DNA of 64,000 bases. Source: JANXQG01 sp963780045 (GTDB lineage: Bacteria; Planctomycetota; Planctomycetia; Pirellulales; Thermoguttaceae). Position numbers and translations under genes: made by a program. Every line of letters starts with the position of its first letter. Positions within the stretch are counted from its first letter, which is position 1. Location of the stretch: contig CAVZZZ010000001.1 in the NCBI GenBank assembly GCA_963780045.1, positions 62,001 through 126,000 on the forward strand. Direction: 5' to 3'. The notes below the pieces were generated by a model. The model had not been told where the DNA came from, did not search any database, and saw nothing but the letters and a program-made list of their open reading frames with translations. Below, one piece after another: positions 43,748-52,360 of this stretch.

Positions 43748-44696
43748 ACGTCGCCGTCGCGGGCAGGCGCTGGTCGAGTTCGCGGTCGTGGCGCTGCTGC
43801 TGTACATGCTGATTGCGGCCGTCCTCACTTTCGGCCAGGCGATCTACTCCGCGCAATCGGTCCAGCAAGCCGCCGATTCAATCGCCCGCGAAATCAGCCG
43901 CACGCCGCTGCCGGCGGTGCCCGACACACTCGATCCGCAAGGTCCTAACGATCCGGCCTTTTTGAATTACGTGCTCTACGGCAATGCGACGACAGACACC
44001 GCGCTGGCGGGCGTCCGGCAGCGGGTATTCGACGACAACTTCCTCGTGCTCTCCTTGGACGCCGGTCCCGTCGGCGCGGAACTGACCTTCAATGGCGGAC
44101 ACCCGCTGGGCGATTTTCCGTTGGCGACTCAGCAGCTTTTTTCCGTAATGATCAATGACACTGTCGGCGGCCAGTCGCTGATACATTTTCCCGGCGCCCT
44201 CTTTCAAAGCCCTCAGCAGGGCTATACGTCGCCGGCGGGCATTGCCTCAACCGGTTACGTCGTGCGGATACCGGTCGTGAGTTCGTCGAGCAGCTCGACG
44301 ACGGAATCGGTCGTCGGCTGGGTGTCGCCGCTGGAGGCGATCGTGGATGCCAACGGCGTTGACGGCTTCGCGCTGAATTCGACGACCGTGTCTGGGCAGA
44401 GCGGCGTTGTGGCGCTGCGGGTCAATTATCCGTACCAGTCGGCGAGCATGAGCGGATACCAGCCGGGGATCGATCCCTCGCAGCCTGGAGGGCCGCCGCT
44501 GCTTCCGATCGTCGCCGGTGGCGGAGGTGGGGGCGGACCGTCTGGCGTCGGCGCGGCGGTGACCTCCGACGAGCAATTCGGCCCGTATGCGGGCGACAAT
44601 GGACTGGGGCAGCAAGCTGCTATGGGCGAGACGGTGCGGCCATTTCGCCGCCTGATTTCCGCCCAGGCGATTTATCGGCGCGAGGTTTTTAAATAA
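43731..44696 (+). CDS. tadE: TadE-like pseudopilin
   Basis: 321 residues. RRGQALVEFAVVALLLYMLI is a prepilin-like signature with cleavage before ALVEF and a membrane helix. The rest is extracellular, with Ser/Gly-rich parts (SSSSSSTTESVV, AGGGGGGGPSG). It belongs to the TadE/TadF/TadG set needed for Flp pilus biogenesis; length is above typical TadE (about 200). GGAGG lies before ATG 43731. Confidence 0.8.
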   Translation: MCCLNKRRRRGQALVEFAVVALLLYMLIAAVLTFGQAIYSAQSVQQAADSIAREISRTPLPAVPDTLDPQGPNDPAFLNYVLYGNATTDTALAGVRQRVFDDNFLVLSLDAGPVGAELTFNGGHPLGDFPLATQQLFSVMINDTVGGQSLIHFPGALFQSPQQGYTSPAGIASTGYVVRIPVVSSSSSSTTESVVGWVSPLEAIVDANGVDGFALNSTTVSGQSGVVALRVNYPYQSASMSGYQPGIDPSQPGGPPLLPIVAGGGGGGGPSGVGAAVTSDEQFGPYAGDNGLGQQAAMGETVRPFRRLISAQAIYRREVFK

Positions 44697-44709
44697 GTAG
44701 AGGTAAGTT

Positions 44710-45877
44710 ATGCGAACGCTCAAATCTCCGACGCGCCGCCGCCCCATGTGGCAATGGGCGTTAATAGTTCTGTTGGTTCTCGTGGTCGGCGGCGCGGCGA
44801 CGGTGGCCGGACTGGTCGGGCCTGCGCGTCATCGACCCAGCTCGGTTGGCATTTTGGCGTCAACCGAAGGGCTATCCGGACGACTGGGTCGCCGTTCCGA
44901 TCGCCGCACAGAAGATTCCCGCGTTTAGCACGATAACCAAAGAGCAACTGACGAATCCCAAGACGGGACAGTTGGCCACGATGATGTTGCCGCCGTCGAT
45001 GGCCAAGAAAGTTATTTCCGATTTCTCCATGGTCAACCGGGTAATCGGACATGAGCACCATGCCGGTTACCCTTTTGCGGAAGAGGAACTGCTCCCGTCG
45101 GGCACACATTCGGGAGTAGCGGGAGGCATTCCGCACGGCAAGCGGGCCTACACGTTGGACGCCTCAAAGCTCAAGGGGATTCACGACCTGGGCGAAGGCG
45201 ACCACTTGGACTTGCTGGCCAGTATTCCTATTGATATGCCGGGCACAGCGGTACCAGGCGCCGTACACGGCGGTACGACCGTCCTCGCCTCGCCCGACAC
45301 GAGCCTGCTGCCCAAGCGGAGCGTGGTCCGTCCGCTGGTGCAGGACGGTGTCGTCGTGACGCCGGTCCACATTCGCAACGCTCCCATGTCGGCGAGTAGT
45401 CTCATGGGGGGCGCGTCGACGCGGACTGTGCCGGTGCAGGAGGTGACCATTGCCGTCGAGCCGGAGGAAGTGGCGCCGTTGGCCGAGGCGCTGGACCTGA
45501 AGTACGAGATCACGTGCGTAGCGCGGAGCGGCCGCGCCGAGCCGCCGCACCTGGCCAGCGCCCCCGCGGAGCCAAAGAAGCCAGTCCCGCAGTCCGTGGC
45601 GAAGCTTGAGCCCGGAGGGCCGGATGTCGCCCGGTCGACAACCGTTTCGGCGAAGGTGTCCCCGCCTGAAAAGGCCGCGCCGCCCAGCGCGGTGCGCAAG
45701 AAAGACCTGACACCGGGGTTTGATCCCTATCAACAAGTCCGCGGCATCCAATTGATTGTCGGCGATCACCGGCAAAACGTCTATGTGACGGAACCTGGCG
45801 GCAATCCGGTGATTACCGACGCGGACGGCGGCACGTCCGAGCCAGCCTCCAAGGGGACGGCGGAAAGTAAACCATGA
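44710..45877 (+). CDS. cpaB: CpaB/RcpC-like pilus assembly protein, frameshifted
   Basis: About 389 residues. A membrane anchor (WALIVLLVLVVGGAATVAG) is followed, after a shift near 44796-44825, by LRVIDPARLAFWRQPKG and a SAF-type domain (VAVPIAAQKIPAFSTITKEQ, LTNPKTG). The SAF domain of CpaB proteins binds peptidoglycan or shapes the secretin channel. A Pro/Lys linker and a C-terminal strand-rich segment complete it. It overlaps the next gene by 4 bp. Confidence 0.75.
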
Positions 45878-47209
45878 CGTTCCACGGTCACGCCACTCTT
45901 GGGGAGAATGAAAAAGGGGTCAATGCCGGTCTGCGGCGAAGATCCGCGCGGCGTGGTTACGCGCTCGTCCTCGTCACCATGCTGCTGTTTGGGCTAATGG
46001 GCCTTGCGGCGCTGGTGATCGACGTCGGGTTTGCGCGGCTGGCGCAGTCGGAAATGCAGACCGCCGCGGATAGCGCCGCGCTGGAAGGGCTGCGCAATGG
46101 TCCCGCGACCGTCGCCGCGCGACAGCAGGCGAGCAATATCGTGGCCGAAATGTTCACCAACGGCACGGACAGCGCCGGCGAAACGGTCCAAAATGGCGCA
46201 GGGCCGGTCGTCAATTTCAGCGGAGGCGTCGGCGATCCGAGCCTTGCCGCCGCGCAACTGATGCAGAACGGCAATCCGCCCGTTTATCAACCGGGCAGTT
46301 TGCAACCGAACGAAGGCAACGCCGCCGAAGGCGACATGGTGGCTGGGACCTATGGCGTAAATCCAGTCTACGACGCCGCGCTGCCCGCCGACGAAGACGC
46401 GAACTACAATCGCCGCGATTTCACGCCTTCCACGGGCACAGCCGCCGCCGCGAGCACCGCGTTTCTGGTCCGTATGAGCGCACGAATAATCCAAACGGCC
46501 TCGATCAGGAGGCCGGCGTCAGCTCTGCGGGGCCTACGCTGCCTATCCTCTTCGGCCGCGGGAGCATGATGGCGCGGAGCGGCAGTGGCAGCAACACCCG
46601 GTTGAGCGTATCTTCCGGCATCACCGTCCGCGCCACGGCAATTGCCGGCCCTCAGCCCGCCAAGAGCGTCGGCCCGGCCTACTCGACTACCGCCGGCACC
46701 GTCACCGCCCAGCTTGCTCCCTTCGCGTTGCGAAGCGATCTTTGGGCAAGCCTCACGGCCACTGGCAGCGCCGCGACCGTTACGGTCGATCCCTTGGCGG
46801 CCGGATCGGGCGCGATCCCGCTGAACCTCCAGTTCCGGCTCGCGTTGACGTCGATCGGGCAGCCGTTGATTTCAACCGCCAGCGACGCAGCGCTGTTAAG
46901 CGGCCCGCAACCAGCAGCGGCCTACGTGCCGATTTACGTCTACTATGGCAGCCAGGCCGGAACGATCATCGGCTTCGTTTACTATACGAATTGGACCTAT
47001 CAAACCGGCACGCTGACGTTGATGCCGGCCGCCACGGCCGTTCAGATCGGCAGCCAGAACGTGTCGCCGACGATGGTATTGCCGCTCCCCGCCGCATTAG
47101 CTCAGGCGGATGTTACTTCGCTATTTCAAGCCCACGCCGCGCTGTTCGCCGAATATCCCTTGTATGCGCCGCGCTGGTCAACCGCTACCTGGGACCGAAC
47201 ACACCATAA
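45874..47209 (+). CDS. tadG: TadG-like protein with N-terminal Tad motif, frameshifted twice
   Basis: About 445 residues. ALVLVTMLLFGLMGLAALVI, then DVGFARLAQSEMQTAADSAA and LEGLR is the TadE/TadG-like N-terminal domain (PF13400). Near 46473-46480 the frame shifts to RTNNPNGLDQEAGVSSAGPT, and near 47171 to ALVNRYLGPNTP with stop 47209; a G is missing there. The middle is beta-rich with low complexity. It overlaps CpaB by 4 bp and would serve as minor pilin or pilus-tip protein. Confidence 0.7.
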
Positions 47210-47218
47210 TCCAATCCC

Positions 47219-48466
47219 GTGTCCGACATCGTCAATATCCTGCTCGTCAGTCCCGATCCGCGCTTCCGCGCGGAGTTGGAGGCTACCATTGCGTCGTTGG
47301 GCGACTTCAGCCCGGTCGTCCAACACGCAGCCGACGCGCGGCAAGCGATCGAGGCCGCCCGCAGCCGCCGACCACAGGTCGCGCTGATGGAAATGGGACC
47401 GGACGTCGGGCCGCTACAGGCGTTCGCAGAAGAGGCTTCGGTGGTTTCACCGGAGACGACCGTAGCGGCCGTCTTCCGGCCGGACGGCTTCGGCGCCGAT
47501 GTATCCGAGAGTGCGATCCTCATCCTGGCGATACGTGCGGGCGTGAAGGACTTCCTTCGCCGGCCCGTCTCTACGACCGAACTGGCCGAGTTGCTCCGCC
47601 GTACGCGCCGCGCGCCGTCACAGATCGCTTCTCGCATGGGCCGGGTCGTTTCCTTCGTCAGCAACAAAGGCGGTGTCGGCAAATCGACGACGGCGGTGAA
47701 CGCGGCCTGCGGCCTGGCGCTGCGGCATCCCAACCGCGTGCTGCTGATCGATGCTTCTCTCCAGATGGGTGTCTGCGCGTCGCTCTTGGACCTTGCTCCC
47801 GCCACGTCGCTTATGGACGTGGTGCGCGAGGCCGATCGCCTGGACGAAATCCTGCTGCGGCAGTTGGCTGTGCCGCACTCCAGCGGCCTGCACCTGCTCG
47901 CCGCGCCTGACGACGCGGTGGCCGCCGCCGAGATCGATGACGAAATCATCTCCCGCCTGGTCACGCTCGCCCGTCGAACGTACGACTTCGTGATCGTCGA
48001 TACGTTCCCCATGCTCGACCGCGCGATAGTCGCCGTGCTGGACCACAGCGATCGCGCATATGTGGTCCTGGAAAACGTCGTCCCCACCGTGCTGGGTGGA
48101 GTGAAGTTTCTACAGGTCCTCAAAAGCCTTGGGGTCTCATCCGAGCGGCAGCGGGTCGTGCTGAACCGCTACACGACGCTGCCCGGCAGCGTCAAACCGA
48201 CGGAGGTCGCGAACCGGCTAGGCCACAGCGTCGACCACGTTATTCCGTTCGACAAGGGGATCGTGGTGGCCGCGAACACCGGCGAGCCTTACGTGATGCG
48301 CGGTGCCCGGTGGTTCGGCTGTGGACGGCAACTGCGGCAGTTGGTGGACGAGATCGACGCGATGCGGGAAGAAGTCCAGCTGCCGTTGGCCGCGTCGGCC
48401 GACGGTCAGTTGAGCGCACGGGCTCAAGCGGACCGGGCGGAAAGTCAGCAGGAGGAAGTATCGTGA
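47219..48466 (+). CDS. cpaE: CpaE/TadZ-like pilus localisation ATPase
   Basis: 415 residues, GTG start. Receiver-like N-terminal domain (1-120, no phospho-acceptor context), then a ParA/MinD-type ATPase with deviant Walker A in SFVSNKGGVGKSTTAVNAAC and switch segments (VLLIDASLQMGVC, VIVDTFPMLDRA). In Tad systems TadZ marks the assembly site at the pole. Its stop overlaps the TadA GTG (GTGA). Confidence 0.85.
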   Translation: MSDIVNILLVSPDPRFRAELEATIASLGDFSPVVQHAADARQAIEAARSRRPQVALMEMGPDVGPLQAFAEEASVVSPETTVAAVFRPDGFGADVSESAILILAIRAGVKDFLRRPVSTTELAELLRRTRRAPSQIASRMGRVVSFVSNKGGVGKSTTAVNAACGLALRHPNRVLLIDASLQMGVCASLLDLAPATSLMDVVREADRLDEILLRQLAVPHSSGLHLLAAPDDAVAAAEIDDEIISRLVTLARRTYDFVIVDTFPMLDRAIVAVLDHSDRAYVVLENVVPTVLGGVKFLQVLKSLGVSSERQRVVLNRYTTLPGSVKPTEVANRLGHSVDHVIPFDKGIVVAANTGEPYVMRGARWFGCGRQLRQLVDEIDAMREEVQLPLAASADGQLSARAQADRAESQQEEVS

Positions 48467-49977
48467 GCGGCGAGCAGGACGAGCTCAATTCCGAAATCGG
48501 CCGAGACTGGCGGCAGCGCCTGCTGCACACGGACCTCTCCATGCCGGCGGCCCGCGTCCGCGCCGCGCAAAAGCCCGCGGCGAAGCGGACGGTCGCCGCC
48601 GCCGCGCCCGCTCAAACCCCGACGCGCAAGGGGGGCGCCGAATACGTCACGGTCAAGGGTGATCTCCACCAGCGGCTGTTGGACGAACTGGACCGGCGGC
48701 ACCTGCTGGGGGCCAGTGAGGAGACGCTCGCCGATTTTGTCCGATCGTTCGTCAGCGAAGAACTACAGGCCGAGGACCTGCCGCTGAACGAAGAGGAACG
48801 CCGCCGCCTGGTCGACGATCTTTTGGAGGAAACGCTGGGCGTCGGTCCGCTGGCGACGCTGATGGCCGATCCGGCCGTTTCCGACGTGCTGGTGAACGGC
48901 CCCGGCCAGGTCTACATCGAGCGCTTCGGCCGCCTAGAGAAGACCGACGTCCGCTTCGCCGATGCCGACCACCTGGTGCGGATCATCCAGCGAATTGCCG
49001 CCCGCGTCGGCCGGCGGATCGACGAAAGTTCGCCAATGGTCGATGCCCGGCTGCCCGACGGCAGCCGCGTCAACGCCACGTTGCCGCCGGTGACCATCGA
49101 CGGGCCCACGCTTTCGATTCGTCGCTTTGGCCGCCATCGGTTGAAACGCACCGACCTGATCCAGTTGGGCATGTTCTCCCAGGAAATTTACGACCTGCTG
49201 GACGCCGTGGTGCGGGGCCGCAAGAATGTGCTCATCTCCGGCGGCACCGGATCGGGCAAGTCGACCCTCCTGGGCGCGTTGGCCGAGGCCATTCCCGATC
49301 GCGAGCGGATCGTGACCATCGAAGACTCCGCGGAACTGATCCTGGACCAGGAACACGTCGTGCGGATGGAAACGCGGCCGGCGAACATCGAAGGCCGCGG
49401 CTTGATCACCGCCCGCGACCTGGTGATCAACGCGCTCCGCATGAGGCCCGACCGGATCATCGTGGGCGAGGTCCGCGGCGGCGAGGCCCTGGACATGCTG
49501 CAAGCGATGAACACCGGGCACGACGGCGGCATGACCACAGTCCATGCCAACAGCCCGCGCGACGCATTTGCGCGGCTGGAAACGATGGTCTTGATGGCGG
49601 GGTTGGAGCTGCCGTCGAGGGCGATCCGCGAGCAGATCGTTTCCGCGCTGCATCTGGTGGTCTCGGTGCGGCGCTATGAGGACGGCGTGCGCCGTGTGGA
49701 AAGCGTGGCGGAGATCGTGGGCATGGAAGGCCTGACGCCGCAATTGCAGGACATCTTCCGCTTCGAGCGCCGCGGGCGGGCGGCGCAGCGCGGCGAGGAC
49801 GGCCGCGAAGCCCGCGCGGGACGCCAGGTCGCCGGAGAATTCGTCGCTATGGGCATCGTACCCCGCGTGCTGGAGGAGCTCGCCGAGCGCGGCATCGACG
49901 TTCCCCGGAACATTTTCCAGAAGAAGACCGTAGGGTGGGACCAGCGAGCTTCAACGAGCGACGGCCCACCACGGTAG
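48463..49977 (+). CDS. tadA: Tad secretion ATPase TadA/CpaF
   Basis: 504 residues, GTG 48463 after GGAGG. N-terminal linker, then the VirB11/TadA ATPase: Walker A ISGGTGSGKSTLLGALAEA, Asp box, Walker B RIIVGEVRGGEALDML and the His box GHDGGMTTVHANSPRDAF. It powers pilus extension. The last 16 residues (TVGWDQRASTSDGPPR) are translated from a family D REP-like element, so the native end is probably near 49929. Confidence 0.92.
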   Translation: MSGEQDELNSEIGRDWRQRLLHTDLSMPAARVRAAQKPAAKRTVAAAAPAQTPTRKGGAEYVTVKGDLHQRLLDELDRRHLLGASEETLADFVRSFVSEELQAEDLPLNEEERRRLVDDLLEETLGVGPLATLMADPAVSDVLVNGPGQVYIERFGRLEKTDVRFADADHLVRIIQRIAARVGRRIDESSPMVDARLPDGSRVNATLPPVTIDGPTLSIRRFGRHRLKRTDLIQLGMFSQEIYDLLDAVVRGRKNVLISGGTGSGKSTLLGALAEAIPDRERIVTIEDSAELILDQEHVVRMETRPANIEGRGLITARDLVINALRMRPDRIIVGEVRGGEALDMLQAMNTGHDGGMTTVHANSPRDAFARLETMVLMAGLELPSRAIREQIVSALHLVVSVRRYEDGVRRVESVAEIVGMEGLTPQLQDIFRFERRGRAAQRGEDGREARAGRQVAGEFVAMGIVPRVLEELAERGIDVPRNIFQKKTVGWDQRASTSDGPPR

Positions 49978-50035
49978 GTATCAACGAAATGGTGGGCCGG
50001 CGATTGCCAGGCAATTCTGTCCCATCCTCCACTTT
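49930..50035. repeat. REP-like element, family D, overlapping the tadA end
   Basis: gtagggtgggaccagcgagc with facing acggcccaccacgg and a second half (aaatggtgggccggcgattg, gtcccatcctccac). The tadA frame reads into it for 16 codons. Confidence 0.6.
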
Positions 50036-50037
50036 CC

Positions 50038-50898
50038 ATGACCGAAGTCATTCTGTTCGCAATGCTGATGTTGGGCATCGCCACCGTCGCGATCGCCTCG
50101 CAGAAGGCCCGCGCTGCGGCTATGGCTCGACAGCGCATGGAAGCGGGGATCGAGACGCCAGCCCCGGCGGCAGCAGATGGTCCGGCCGCGCTGCCGACGT
50201 TCCCCGGGCGCTACCGAGTCGTGCCCTGGCTAATTGGATTGGCGGTCGCCGGCCTGCTGTACTTCGTACTGGGCTGGTCGATGGCCTTCGTGGTCGCCGT
50301 CGCGCTAATCGTCGGCCTGATGGGCGCGCAACTGGAGGCGTACCTCGCTGCCCGGCGAATCGCGCGGATCGAGACCCAGTTGGCGGACGCCATCGACCTG
50401 ATGGTTGCCGCCTTGGGCGCGGGCGCGGGTGTAACCGAAGCCTTGACCAACGCCGCGAACGAGTCGCGCCGGCCGCTTCGCTCGCAATTGGACGACGTGA
50501 TCGGCCGCATCCGCCTGGGCGACAGTCCGCCCGCGGTCTATCGCAGCCTTGCCCAGCGTGTGCCGCAGGAGACGTTCTTGCTGTTCACCTCGGCGCTCTC
50601 GGTCCACTGGGAAACCGGCGGAAGCCTGGCGCCGATCCTGGCCGGCGTGGGCCGCACCATCCGCGACCGCATCGAAATCGCCCGCCGCATCCATTCCAAC
50701 GGCACGCAATCGCAAATGTCGACCTTGGCCGTGTTGGCGCTGACGTACTTCATCGCTCTGGTGATGTGGCGGACTAATCCAGAGCAACTGGCGAAGTTCC
50801 TGGCCACCACGATCGGCCGCTGGGGCGTCGCCGGCACGATCGTCTTGCAGGCGGCCGGCATGGCGTGGATGTCTTGGCTCAGCCGCATGAGGTTTTGA
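50038..50898 (+). CDS. tadB: Tad membrane platform protein TadB
   Basis: 286 residues. Two N-terminal hydrophobic segments, then the T2SSF domain: LADAIDLMVAALGAGAGVTE, FTSALSVHWETGGSLAPILA and helices near the end (ALTYFIALVMW, IVLQAAGMAWMSW). Pairs with TadC as inner-membrane platform for TadA. Confidence 0.85.
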   Translation: MTEVILFAMLMLGIATVAIASQKARAAAMARQRMEAGIETPAPAAADGPAALPTFPGRYRVVPWLIGLAVAGLLYFVLGWSMAFVVAVALIVGLMGAQLEAYLAARRIARIETQLADAIDLMVAALGAGAGVTEALTNAANESRRPLRSQLDDVIGRIRLGDSPPAVYRSLAQRVPQETFLLFTSALSVHWETGGSLAPILAGVGRTIRDRIEIARRIHSNGTQSQMSTLAVLALTYFIALVMWRTNPEQLAKFLATTIGRWGVAGTIVLQAAGMAWMSWLSRMRF

Positions 50899-50906
50899 GG
50901 GACCGC

Positions 50907-51818
50907 ATGACACCTTTCAGCTACGCCGCATTGTGGATCGTGATCGCCGCGGGGTATCTGCTTGTGCGCCGCATGAACGCCGGCCGCCGCGGTCTGGACC
51001 GGCTCTTCGCGGAAACCGGCGCGCCCGATGAGCAGCCGTCCGGCGATGCGGCATCCGCTGGCTTCTTTCGCCGCTGGCTCTATCTGGCCGGCTATCGGCA
51101 GCCCAATGCGGCGGAAGTGTTTGTTTGGCTGGAAATCGCCGTGGTGACGTTTGCGCTTTCGGTGGTTTTCGTCCTTTACCAGACGGGATTGAGCCGCGAC
51201 GCGGAGCAATCTCTCTTGCAACTGCCGCCGGAACTCGGCAAGACTTTTTTGCCGCTCATCTATTTGGGGCCGTGGCTCATACTGCTGATTGTGGCGTCGG
51301 CGCCCTTGCTTGTAGTGCGCCGCGCGCGGCGGGAACGCATGGAAAAAGTCGAGCAGGACCTGCCGCTCTCGCTGGAGCTTCTGGCCACGCTAGGCGAGGC
51401 GGGGCTCGGTTTCGACGCCGCGCTGGCGCGGCTCCTGGAATCGCTCCGCGACGATCGCCCCTTGGCGCGGGAGTTCCGCACGTATCAGGCAGACCTTCTT
51501 GCCGGGCGGACGCGGGTCGAGTCTCTCCGCCGGCTGGCCCGGCGGTTGGACATTTCCTCGGTCTCGATTCTCGTATCGGCCCTGGTGCAAGCCGAACAGA
51601 TGGGCTCCGGCATCGCGCAGGCCCTCCGCCGCCAGGCCGACGACCTCCGCGACCGGCGCCGCGAGAAGGCCAACGCCTTCGCCATGGCCCTGCCCGTCAA
51701 ACGCATGTTTCCCCTGGTAGTCTGCTTCATGCCCGGCATCTTCATCTGGACGCTCGGCCCGTTCTTCGTACAGCTTTTCCAGATCGCCGACAATCTCATG
51801 CGCGTGCGGAGGATGTAG
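50907..51818 (+). CDS. tadC: Tad membrane platform protein TadC
   Basis: 303 residues. ATG 50907 follows GAGGGA just after the tadB stop. A first helix (AALWIVIAAGYLLV) leads to the T2SSF domain with LPLSLELLATLGEAGLGFDA, LVQAEQMGSGIAQALRRQAD and a final hydrophobic segment MFPLVVCFMPGIFIWT. Confidence 0.85.
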   Translation: MTPFSYAALWIVIAAGYLLVRRMNAGRRGLDRLFAETGAPDEQPSGDAASAGFFRRWLYLAGYRQPNAAEVFVWLEIAVVTFALSVVFVLYQTGLSRDAEQSLLQLPPELGKTFLPLIYLGPWLILLIVASAPLLVVRRARRERMEKVEQDLPLSLELLATLGEAGLGFDAALARLLESLRDDRPLAREFRTYQADLLAGRTRVESLRRLARRLDISSVSILVSALVQAEQMGSGIAQALRRQADDLRDRRREKANAFAMALPVKRMFPLVVCFMPGIFIWTLGPFFVQLFQIADNLMRVRRM

Positions 51819-52211
51819 TGGACGGTTGGCGTTTAGTCAGCAAAACAACCAATAAGACGGTAGTCGACAACTTGACGATTGCCGCTTCCTTCTGGTCACG
51901 GCTTATCGGCTGGCAGTTTCGCGGCAAACCTGCGCACCGGCGAAGGACTGCTAATAGTCCCATGCAATTCTGTTCATACGTGTTTCTTGCGGTTCACGAT
52001 GGACGTGCTCTTTCTCAATCGCAAAGGCGAAGTTGTGGCCGTCCACCGAAGCTTGCGGCCGTGGCGGGTAGCGTTCGGGCCGCGCGGTAGCCATGCCGTC
52101 GTCGAACTCGTGGCGAGCGTGGCCAACGTACAAGCGGGCGAACTCGTACGGCTGGAAAGCTGCACACCAGTCCCGAGGCCGCCCAAAGCGGCTGATTTCT
52201 TGCTTGTCTAG
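51818..52211 (+). CDS. DUF192 protein, frameshifted
   Basis: About 130 residues. The GTG shares one base with the tadC stop. WRLVSKTTNKTVVDNLTIA and FWSRLIGWQFRGKP start the DUF192 fold; a shift near 51921-51935 leads to LRTGEGLLIVPCNSVHTCFL, MDVLFLNRKGEVV and LRPWRVAFGPRGSHAVVELV. DUF192 proteins are small, often extracytoplasmic domains of unknown role; here no signal is visible. Planctomycete Tad loci often contain one. Confidence 0.75.
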
Positions 52212-52360
52212 GCGAAGCAGATAAAGTCTGCTGCCCTTACAACCGATACAACCGTTAAGGTCGGTGGCGAAACAACTCCACCGCAAATGGCTGGACTGGT
52301 CGGACCGCCTAACCGAAGAATTGCGGCTTGGATCATTTTTCCACGCCGTTGGGGGAAGCC

